From: Antedon bifida
Lineage: Eukaryota > Echinodermata > Crinoidea > Comatulida > Antedonidae
Direction of reading: 5' to 3'
NCBI GenBank assembly: GCA_963402885.1
Contig: OY727101.1
Coordinates: forward strand, 11,046,917-11,110,916
DNA length: 64,000 bases
The translations under genes were made by a program, and so were the position numbers. The first letter of the stretch is position 1. The number at the start of each line of letters is the position of its first letter. The notes under the pieces were generated by a model that did not search any database, was not told the DNA's origin, and was given only the letters and a program-made list of their open reading frames with translations. Below are positions 11,762 through 22,271 of the stretch, one piece after another.

Positions 11762-14700
11762 ATGCTAGGAAGATGTTTCCTACTGTCACTGCTGGTGACT
11801 CTGGCACTTAGCTATGTTGTAGAGAATGAAGAACTGGATGGTGTTTCTCAATTAATTGTTATAAAAAATGGATGTGGCGATGAGACAAAAGGAAAGGGTA
11901 TGGCATTCTTTATAATATATATATATCCTAGAGTTGTTGAGGGATATAGTTGTTGAGGGATATTAAAGTCATATACTGTAAAGCAAGTCATAAAGGTTAA
12001 TGTTAAGTCCATGTTTGAACTTATTACAAGTTCAGTCCTAAATGGTTAATTCTAACTTATTACAAGATAAATCATAAAATGTTTGTGTTCAAACTTATAA
12101 AAGATAGTCATAGGTTTGTTCAAATGCATTACATGATAGTTCTAAAAATGTTAATGTTTGAACTTAATATTACACATTAAGTAATGAAACATGTGTCCAA
12201 ATATACAAATATATTAGCAAATAAAACGATTACATAATATTGTCGAACACGAACCTTTATGTTTTTGTAAGTGCTATATTAAGTTGATCTGTGTGTTTAA
12301 AATATAACAATATAATTACTGATCTGTATTTTTAACCAGGTGGTAGTTTATGCAAATTAGAACTTACTATGCTATATGCTTGTGCAGTGATTAGTTCACT
12401 TGTGATATGTAGCTTGTTGGGTAAAACACAAGAACAACTTAGCCTAAAGTTAGACTGAGGTTAAGAGACTTACTAAAGTTAGAGTGAGGCCTAGTTTATA
12501 AATGCCTTCACTTTAGAAGCCTAAAGTTAGACTGAAATGCTAAACTATCTTTATAGAATGACGTATTATATAGTTTTAGAGGCTATACTTTAGCACAGCC
12601 TAAAGTTTTAATGAGGTCTGGAGTTTTAGTTTAGTCGTAGGCCTACCTAGTAAGACACTGGCATATTTATTTATTTTATTTATTTATTCAAGATCCAACA
12701 TATCAAGAAAAACACCAATACAGGATCGCCATAAAATATACATTTGATTTACATAAAAAAGGAAAACAAACAGATTTATATATTATTAAAAATGACATTA
12801 AAGACAGATACAACTAAAAATATCGATGTAAGGAAACATTTGAACTAAATTATTATATGAATGGGAAACCCGACGAAAAATACTGTTTTTACATATATTA
12901 ACACGAGAAAACTGTACTTTTAACAAATTATATACAAAGTTTACGCACAGGGACACGAATATGAAGTTGAGAGACAAATTTACAATCAAACTTTGAATTT
13001 AGGCATTTAAAAAGAAATATCATGTTGGTTTGTGTGCGTCTAGTACTTTGCAAGAATTTACTGGTGTTAAGCCAACCAGCTGCTGGGCCAAGGAATTTTA
13101 TGAATTTAGTATGAATCCGATTCTTGTGGCATGTATTTGGGATATTGAGTTGTAGATAACAGAAGGACGGAGTAATTAATGAGGTATAAAGGTCAAATTT
13201 AGCAGGAGGTGAAAGATATTTGCAATGTCGCCACATCAGCCCGAGCAGCCGGTTCGCTTTTTTAACCATAGAATCCACATGAGTAGAAAAAGTTAATTTT
13301 TCATCCATGTGAATGCCAAGATCGCGGTGCACTTCAACCCTTTCCAGAGAATCACTATTAATTTTGTAATCATAGGTGACAAGATTTTCTTTCTTTTTTA
13401 AGGAACATGTTAAAACTTAACATATCTTTGTTAGCACTTTATTTATATACTCCTTTACTTTGTCAACCAACCAGTTATTTTTTAACTATTATGTAGACTA
13501 TTATTTATTTGTAAATCTTTTCAAAGGTTATCCACAGGATTGCACCACCATACTTGAGCGCAACAGCAAAGCCAAAAGTGGTGCTTACATGATCAATATT
13601 CATGATGGAGGTGAACCATTCCGTGTTTACTGCGATATGGACACTGAAGGAGGTGGATGGACAGTAAGGCTAAACCAGTATAGTACACTAATAGACTGGG
13701 GCTATATTTAGGTTTAATTTACTGTAAGAGTATCAAGTATATTGAAATAAACATTTCAGTGACACCTAGGCCTACAGTGCAATTGATACGAATACTATTA
13801 AACATAATTTCAATCTTCCAAATTCCTGCCATTAACATATCAGCATTTTATTATATTTTAACAGTTTCTTTTGTTTTAAACCTTTGTTTGTAAAGGTCTT
13901 TCAAAGACGAGAAGATGGATCCATGAATTTCTATAGAAATTGGGCAACATACAAGGCAGGGTTTGGGAATGTTAATAGTGAGCATTGGCTTGGTAATGAT
14001 AACATTCATCGCCTTACGTCTGATGGTCACTTTGAATTAAGAGTGGACATGTCCACCTTTGAAGGAGAATTGGCCTACGCACACTACGGCAACTTCAGAA
14101 TAGGTGATGAGGGAAGTAACTACAAACTGATATGTGGTAACTACAGTGGTAATGCAGGTAAGGACTTGCTTTCACACGTTTGGCTCATCTACAGTACATT
14201 CTGGTTCAACACTTTAAATACTGTATGTACAGTGGAATATAGTATTAATAATCAAATATTAAATAGCACCAATTTCAAAACAATGATCAAAGACGCATAC
14301 TCTGAAATTTTCTAAATAAATGAGTTTTTAAATTAATTTTAAATAAGTAAAAAGTGGGTGAAAGTTTAAATGTATAGACTAAAAAAAATTAGTAAAATAA
14401 TGAAAATTATAAGAGTTTGGTTAAAGAAACCAGAACTAATGCACTGTGTACTCTAGTGTGAAATATACAAATTACTATGAAATAAAGAATAAAAGAATAA
14501 ATGTGGGACACACCCACTGAAAAAAAAGACATCTAATAATAAATAATTTATTTTTTTCATAAAAACAGTTGCATGTCACAAATATGATATCTCATGGCCT
14601 CACGGCCAAATTGCGCATGATTTTTAAAGTGATAATAAACATCAAAAACACAGGAGAGGGAAACATGGTCAGTCAAACACTCTAAAATTGTTAACATGAG

Positions 14701-15532
14701 AACAATTTCAGACATCAGGGATTGCAAAATTCAATTTTATATGCCTATTAAGTCACAGAAACAAATGGGACAAAATTATACATAATATATTAATCACTTA
14801 TCGAAATATTACATCCTCTATTACTGCACTGAGAGAATCAAAGCTGGAAGATATATTGGAATATTCCTTTATCATTCAATACATTTGAATAAACATTGTA
14901 CAACTTTTGTTTATTGGTCAACATTAAATGTTGTAGTCAATTAATTTCAGCAATTAAAAATGTATAAATGAATAATTATTATATAAATATATAATTATTA
15001 TATTGAGATTATGTGGGGTCGTATTCTTATTGAACCATAAACAGTGCATACTTTTGGAAAACATCCCTACTTGGGGCAACTCATGGTTCAACATAAATTT
15101 GTAATTGTTAATAACTAATTACTGTACAGTATCTATAAATCAACTTAACTATAGTAAGCCGAATTTCAATAGGTAGTAAATTAGGACGTACTATATACCA
15201 AAGTGCACATTATGTCCAATTTACTGAAATTAGGCTAGATTGTACTCAAGTGATATTTAAATATAATTATTATCTTTATTTTAGGTGATTCACTGACAGG
15301 ACATAACAATCTCCAGTTTTCGACGTTTGACCAAGATCATGACACATCAGCCTCATCATGTTCTGTGTCATTAAAAGCAGCTTGGTGGTATGGTGGCTGT
15401 CATAGTTCAAATCTGAATGGATTGTACCTGGGTGGTACAACTGATCAGTATGCAAAAGGTGTGGTGTGGGGAAATTGGAAAGGGCACTACTATTCCTTGA
15501 AAACGACTGAGATGAAAATACGTAGAATTTAA
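11762..15532 (+). CDS. Secreted fibrinogen-related-domain lectin, gene 2 (4 exons, 260 aa)
   Basis: Exons: 11762-11897, 13527-13663, 13896-14157, 15285-15532, with the same GT-AG junctions and phases as gene 1. The protein is nearly identical to that of gene 1. Differences seen include NGCGDE for NECGDE in the linker, FEGELAY for FEGESAY, and TDQYAKG for TDQNAKG near the C-terminus. The signal peptide, calcium loop (DQDHDTSASSC) and CHSSNLNG motif are intact and no defect is visible, so it should be functional. The TATA-like TATATAT is at 11718-11724 and AATAAA at 15600-15605. Intron 2 carries a small insertion near 13675 relative to gene 1. Likely product of the most recent tandem duplication. 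Confidence 0.88.
12661..13413 (-). mobile_element. LINE fragment, unit 2 copy
   Basis: This is the same antisense reverse-transcriptase C-terminal fragment as in unit 1, at the same place in intron 1 and with the same AATA-type tail. It encodes MVKKANRLLGLMWR where unit 1 has MVKIANRLLG. Confidence 0.75.
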
Positions 15533-15608
15533 TGGTAGCATGATATAGTGAAGTTGATAACTTGAGTTAAACTCAGAGTATAATAATTAATTGAAAATTA
15601 ATAAACTT

Positions 15609-15945
15609 CAGACACTTTCCCTATGTTTTTAAAAATGTATGTAAAATTAAATACTATTAATGTGAAAAATAAGTTGATTCTAATAATTTAATCAGGCCGC
15701 TATAAATACTAGCATGCATCATGCACAGATTGATATTTTCGTTTTGTTTCTGTGATGCAATATATCGTGAAGGGAAAATATAGAAGAACAGTATTTCCCC
15801 GATTTTTAACAGATCCTGTAAAAAAAAGCACAATTCAGCTACAAGAAAACACCAGGCTAGGTCTACAGCTAGCACACAATGTTCATACGTTACTGACATA
15901 AGCCCTGTCTACTAGGTCATTCAACACAAGCTATTAGGTAATACT
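15609..15945. mobile_element. Truncated inverted-repeat element, 3' flank of gene 2
   Basis: Same element and same truncation as at 6569-6900, about 75 bp after the stop codon of gene 2. Confidence 0.7.
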
Positions 15946-16429
15946 AGCAGGAACCTGTGCTCCGCACGGTCTTTATCTGCCTTACTATGTGGTTATAAAC
16001 TTCACATGGGAGGAGTAAGTATAATAAATAATAATATATGATAAAAGTACTCTGACAATTTGTTAAAATAAAAAAAAATTGTATCAAGAATAAAATTTGC
16101 AAACATTGATTTTTTTTTTTACACTATTCCTTGACTTTGAAATATCTGTAAGCTAAAAATTGAGAGCAATACTGGATATGGAACTTTAGACTTTACTTTG
16201 ACTGTTCAGACTTTATAAAAATAGAAGACGCTAAAGAAATATTGTGCTGTGTGAATATTATACTATGGTGCGCATCAGAAATTGACAATGTGCATGTACA
16301 TAAGAGGGACATGCAGTTTAAAATATTTCAATGATAAAATAAAAAAAAAATGGTAATTTATAGTGAGATGTATTAAATGATACAGCTGCTTACGGACTTA
16401 AAATAAACACAAAAAACAACAATATGCTT

Positions 16430-18022
16430 TATTTAAACGCGAAAACTTGGCTCAACTAGCAGTTGTTTTTCTGCAAGGCCGTGTATAAAAACAAAAAGTT
16501 CATCAGATAAACATTGATAGGTGCTTGTGAAAAAATTACACCTTCATTCTGTGACGCTTCTCTTCAGGCATATGGTATTTAGACGGCGATAATAAAATCG
16601 TTGGGTTTGTAGCCTCAAAGACTAAATTCTAGTGCTATATTTGGACTTAGGTTAGCGAAAGCTGTGGCAATGGATATTAAATGTTCACCAGACTGTGATC
16701 AGACTGAACGATACTTTAATGTCCGTTCACTTGTTTAACTACACGTGCCCCACATTTGGACATTTCTCAAGTTTTATAGATTTTGTAGTAGAAGGGTTGT
16801 AGTAGAAGGGGTCAGGGGTTGTACTGTCAGACAATGGTACAAATTTTGTTGGGGTAAAAGGGAATTAAGTAAAGTAATGGAAATGTTGGATTTTAGTAAA
16901 ATTAAAAACCATATGACTCATGAAGGAATTGGATGGAGTTTTAATCCACCTTTAAATCCACATTGCACATGTCTAAAGAAAGTCTAATTAAATCATCCAG
17001 TTAATTAGTTAAAGTTAATGATATTGTTATTGTAAAAGATAGATATAATGTGAGAGGACAATTGCCCAGCGGTGGGAGGCTGCAGGGGCTCTAGCCCCCT
17101 CGTTGGGGAGCCAAAGGCAAAAAGAGCCACCTTTTTAGGCCTCTAGGCTAGCTAGCTAGTTTTCTAACTTGTCTTAGCTCAGCCCCACTATCGAGCTGGT
17201 CATAGATACCCCACGTCGGAAAGATCTTGGCGCCACCACTGCAATTGCCATGTAGAATACTTGTTATCCTGGATTAGATAACCATGTTAGAGTTGTTAAG
17301 TGGTGAATTCCTAAGAAATATTACGAAGATTTGTCATTTAGAAATGCTGCCGAGTTAGATTAAGCTGTTTGAATTGTAGTTATATGTGTTAAATGGAAAA
17401 ATAATATATGTGATATAAAGTGAATATTAATTGAAAGAATAAAATGTTAAAATAAATAAAAGAAACAAGAATTAATTAATCAATGAATTGTACATAGATA
17501 AAATTAATTAAAAGAAACAAGATTTATTCAATGAATTGTACATACATAAAAATAAAATATAAACAAATAAAAAAAAATTAATTAAAAAATGAAAAATCGA
17601 AATATTTATTTAAGTTCATTAAAGAAATATATAAATGAGAAGAAATTGAAACAAAATAAACAATGTATGGTAATAGACAAGGAGGGGGACAATGTTCAGA
17701 AGAATAGTTGTATTGTAATTGTTGCATGAATTCTTTCTTAGATGGTTGAACACCTTTCTGTAAATTAGTTACGAACGTGTATGCACGGCGTAGCGTGTGT
17801 TCAGTTCAGTTCTTTTTGTTGTTGCAGGCGAAAATGTATTCGATTATTGCAACAGTTTAACACACTTTGTTCGCTCTTCAATTGTGAAGATTAAATTTCG
17901 GAGTAAACCTGTCACTATCCGACAGGGTTTACTAAATATATTGCATAAAACAAACAATAGGTGTAATTATTTAATTAATATTTTATATCTTGCCCTTGTA
18001 TAATATTAAATTCTCAAAAAAA
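16430..18022 (+). mobile_element. BEL/Pao retroelement fossil, unit 2 copy
   Basis: Collinear with 7380-9130 and from the same original insertion. It keeps the integrase core piece (KRELSKVMEMLDFSKIKNHM, GIGWSFNPPLNPHC), the purine tract and the probable LTR starting at 17693. Part of the C-terminal domain region present in unit 1 is missing. It is broken in many places. Confidence 0.72.
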
Positions 18023-19051
18023 AAGTTTCAAGGTATGGAAGACGGTATGGTAACAAATTTGTGTTTGAACATATTGTTCCAATTTCCCTTAGGATAACAA
18101 TATTTGTAATATTTTTATTTGTTTATGGATTATGAAATTTTCAATTTATGACTTACCTTGTAATACTATGTTTGAACACGAACCTTTTATGACTTTATCT
18201 TGTAATACACTAGTACAATACCTTACATGACTTATCTTGTAATATGTTCGTACACTACCTTTTTATGATTACTATTAAGTTCAAACACGAACCTTTCATG
18301 ACTTAACTTATAAGTTCAAACACAAACATTTTATAACTTGCCATGAAATAAGTTCAAACACGAACCTTTCATAACTTAACTTATAAGTTCAAACATGAAC
18401 ATTCTATAAATTATCTAGAAATAACTTTGCACAAAATTTATGTTAAATATTGTACTACATTGCACTATTTTAGAGTATGACCCTTTCACAAATTATCTTG
18501 CATTACATTAAAAAACAAACTGTTATGTAATAGGTGCTGAAAAATGACTTGTAATGTTCAAGTATGACAGGAATAATATTATTTTGTAATCTTTATGTTT
18601 GTTTGTGATTTTGTTATGCATTTAAAAAACATACTACAGATTGACAAAATCTACAAAAACCTACTCAAATCAGATCAACAAAACATTTCAAAGGTGCCTC
18701 AACAGTCAAAAATATCTATGCATTTTGTATTATTTGTATAAAAATCTGGATCTGCTGCTCCAGACTAATAGGGGTAGGATATTTTAAAAATACAAACTAA
18801 AAATAGACACTACTCACACAGAGGCAGAATCGCATATGTAACTATAAATGCACTTTATGCACTAAATGAATTAAATTACCATCAAAGGTGACAGTTTATG
18901 TTATTTTGTATTATTACAATGTTTATTCACTTTTCAATTTTTTTAAGGACTCGATAAAACAAAATTCCTACGTTGTCATTTTAAAATGCCAGAAAACAAG
19001 TTTTTATATATAGCAAATAAACCTGTTTAATGTTAAAACAACTTTTTAAAG

Positions 19052-19676
19052 ATTATCCACGAGACTGCACCAACATACTTGAACGCAACAGTAAAGCCAA
19101 AAGTGGTGCTTACATGATCAATATTCGTGATGGAGGTGATCCATTCCAAGTTTACTGCGATATGGACACTGATGGAGGTGGATGGACGGTAGGCTTAATC
19201 AATAAGACACATAATATTCATGGATGCATATACATAAAACTGGAGCAATTAGTTGGGTGGAGAAAAGAAATGTAGTAAAAGTAGATCAGAAAATGAAAAA
19301 TAAGCAACACATTTTCTGTACCTCGAAACATTGCAGTATAGGAATAGTACATTTTCAATATCCTTGGAATAAATGTATTTTGTTAGCTTTCTATTACAAT
19401 TGTTATTATATTTTATGAAGGTTTTTCAGAGACAAGAAGATGGATCTATGGATTTCTATAAAAATTGGGCAGCATACAAGACAGGGTTTGGGAATGTTAA
19501 TGGTGAGCATTGGCTTGGTAATGATAACATTTATCGTTTTACGTCGGATGGTCACTTTGAATTGAACATGTCAACATTTGAAGGAGGATCAGCATACACT
19601 CACTATGACAACTTTCGAATAGGTGATGAGAGAAGTAACTACAAACTGACATTTAGCACTTACAGTGGCAATGCAG
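19052..19676 (+). pseudogene. Orphan FReD exon pair (A cassette), unit 3, reading frame open
   Basis: Exons A1 19052-19188 and A2 19421-19676. Splice sites are intact and the frame is open: DYPRDCTNILERNSKAKSGA through GGGWT, then VFQRQEDGSMDFYKNW through YSGNAG. It is closest to the unit 1 cassette (shared RQEDGSMDF and KTGFG) but without the stop. It has the same two-residue loss in the LRVDM strand and no companion first or last exon. Like the unit 2 copy it may be a relic or an alternative exon pair. Confidence 0.65.
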
Positions 19677-20654
19677 GTAGGGTTTTTAGCTAATTATTGT
19701 CTAATGTTAATGTTCCCACCTAACTCTCATACTTCTTTAATCTACACTATTCAATTATCTAATGATCTTTTATCCTACCGTGCTTTTGCCATTGCCAAGA
19801 GCTTGGCTATATCTGTCATTTCGAAACTAGGGATTGAGTTTACTTAAAAAGCCACAATTTATATATAATTTTTATATATAAAAAACTTTTGTAAAGTAAT
19901 GGTTTTTGCTTCACTTTGATATTTATTTGTTGTAATTCAATGTAAACTAATATTTATTTTATTGATATTTGTATACCCATTTGTACTGTCAACACAGCCT
20001 TGTATAGTAACACCAAATAATAGTGAAACAAACTATTGTGTTTAAAGAAAGTTATAATAATAATTATAAAAATAAAAACAAAAATAATAATACCACCAAC
20101 TTACTATTTATTACTATTTAACATCTATATTCAGTTTACTAACAAATTGACTTGATTTCTTTAATATTTCATATAACGGCACTTTATCTTCCACAAGATT
20201 TATATACTATATATAACATGTTTTTATTTTTCATAAGGTAGAGTTACTTTAATTTTATTATTGAGGATATTACGTTATATGCTGATGAGTGCCATGTACT
20301 CTTAAAATGCATGTTTAAGTACGAAATTCATTCTGCCATTTTGTATATATCAACTTAAGACTTATGGGATAGGCATACATACTGATATACTGAATGATAT
20401 ATTCCATTAGATATTATTTGTTTAATTTATTAGTTATTTCCATGTTTCATGGATTATATTGTTTGTATAATAGATTTGTATTACACAAAGTGCTTACAAA
20501 CGCTAATTTAGAATCAACCATTTATGTAGCCCACTTGACTGCTAGGAAACTCCCAGCTGAAAATGAAAAAATAAATAGAGCTGACTGGTGCTACCTTCCA
20601 TTAATTGATTACGGTTTTCTGATACTAAGGGCCTGTTTCTGCTGCATACAAAAT

Positions 20655-22179
20655 AACCGGTTAAAATCGGTGTGAATAAATTAACTCCATTTTCTTGGCA
20701 GCAGAAACAGGACAAATTTGTGGTAACCGGTTAAAAGGCAGCGCAAAATAACCGGTTAAAAACACCCATTTAAATCGGTGTTAGAACGCCGTTTAACCGG
20801 TTATCGCTGAGCAATTCTTAGCTGCAACACGAAATAACGGTTATTTGATTGACAGTTGTGACCCCGGGTCAGATACCGTCGCGAACCATGTGTGTTTTCC
20901 ATGTGGTTTTGACAGTCGAACGAAGAAGTGAACATGCATGTGGATGAATGAAATCACAAGATATGTTATTCAGTTGTGGGGGGGGGGGGGGGGGGAGAGA
21001 GAAAGTACGGGGAAGGATGGCAGGCAATAGAAAAGATTCACAGATATATAAGAGCATTTTTGCGAAAGTAAAAGAGGAATTCGGGGTGGAGTTCCGAACT
21101 ACCCAAGCTAAACAATTTGAGGCGTTATTATAGACGCTCGCGAAGGGTATGGTCCTATAAACACCAAAACGGAAACAAAAGGGACTCAGAATGTTGAAAA
21201 TACCTACCAAACGAGAATAGATAATGGTTAATTAATTATGAAAACCCAAATTTTATAGCAAAAATCGTCCGAATTTATATTAAAAACGATGAATTTAGCA
21301 ACAAAAACTGAAACCAAACGAGCGTATTTATGGCACGCCCTTAGTGCCTTTAATAGGAGAACAATGAACAATCTTACTTTGATCGTTTTACATAATATCA
21401 TTTTTTAGAAAAACATCACATCGACCGAAAACAAAGGTTATCAGAGCCTTTGATAATGTATTAAATATGATTTTATTAAGCATAGAAATGTGTTATTATT
21501 TATGTTAGTACATAAATTTACGAAATAATGTTCAATACTCATTATTCTATTAAAGGCACACTATGTGCGTGCGATATTCTATGACTTGGATACTCTCGTT
21601 TGATTTAAGTTTTTGTGGCTAAACTCATCGTTTTTAACATAAATTCGGACGATTTTTTCTATATAAGTTGGGTTTTCATAATTAATTAACAATTATCTAC
21701 TCTCGTTTGGTAGGTATTGCAACATTCTGAGTCTCGTTTTTGTTTCCGTTTGGTGTTTAGTAGGACCGCGCTCGCGAAAGACAACAGTCGTTCACGTGGG
21801 AATTTTGAGGAATTAGGCTAGATAATAATTATCCTAGGCGATCGGGCGCTGCACGACCCTCCCCATGTTATTGAAGGCGCCATGAGAATTAATTTTATTA
21901 GCGATGTTAAGTAGGCAAAAAAACAATTGGAGACAACATTTTATAATGTTAACATGTTTGAGATGTTCGGCGATATCACACACGTGTGTACTGACGTCGA
22001 TTAAACAAACAGCCAACTTACATTACTACTTCCGTCTGAGTGTATTGCGTTTTGGGTAATGATGACGTTTTGCTCGACGACCACCCATAGATTTAACCGG
22101 TTATTTCGAAGCACAAATTGAGCAGAAACGCGGTCTTGTTATTGTTATCTATTTTTAATCTATTTTAAAATAACCGGTT
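20655..22179. promoter_or_regulatory. Six AACCGGTT palindromes within the Harbinger-like element upstream of gene 3
   Basis: Exact AACCGGTT at 20655, 20725, 20750, 20795, 22095 and 22172 (start positions). AACCGGTT is the known consensus for Grainyhead-family transcription factors. The element ends 63 bp upstream of the gene 3 ATG, so the motifs lie 92 to 1617 bp from that start. They may equally be transposase-binding subterminal repeats. Confidence 0.5.
21145..21768. mobile_element. Mutator-like long-TIR element nested in the Harbinger-like element
   Basis: Two inverted arms of roughly 200 bp (about 21145-21350 and 21555-21768) pair nearly throughout, for example CATAATTAATTAAC..TTATCTA against its complement and CTCGTTTGGTAGGTATT. 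The insertion is flanked by a 10-bp direct repeat, CGCTCGCGAA, at 21135-21144 and 21769-21778. Long terminal inverted repeats with a 9-10 bp duplication fit Mutator-like elements. No coding sequence is seen. Confidence 0.75.
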
Positions 22180-22271
22180 AAATTGCGTTATGCAGCAGAA
22201 ACAGACCCTAAGACACGACTCCCGGCTTATATATCAGACAGGTAGTTTGGTGACTGTGACGGTAAAACAGA

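Larger units (their letters stand above)
9148..18039 (+). repeat. Tandem FReD unit 2 (8892 bp)
   Basis: This unit is collinear with unit 1 over its whole length. It is shorter mainly because of small deletions, for example upstream and downstream of the signal exon near 11660 and 11950 and within the retroelement tail near 17000. It has a short extra segment in intron 3 near 15125-15180 that unit 1 lacks and unit 3 retains in diverged form. Confidence 0.95.
20629..22208. mobile_element. Non-autonomous PIF/Harbinger-like DNA transposon, unit 3 only
   Basis: Terminal inverted repeats are GGGCCTGTTTCTGCTGCATA at the left and its complement with one mismatch at the right (GGGTCTGTTTCTGCTGCATA). 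They are flanked by TAA target duplications at 20626-20628 and 22209-22211. Units 1 and 2 have the empty site (GATACTAAGACACG). The 3-bp TWA-type duplication and this terminal sequence fit PIF/Harbinger. An internal stretch at about 21016-21133 reads GNRKDSQIYKSIFAKVKEEF and resembles the Myb/SANT-like partner protein of Harbinger elements, but only a fragment. No transposase was found. A second element is nested inside at 21145-21768. Confidence 0.85.

Noticed and set aside
20948-21133. The 61-residue frame as a host gene
   Set aside because: It lies within a transposon present in unit 3 only and starts with a poly-Gly run from a G homopolymer; kept only as a Harbinger Myb-like remnant.
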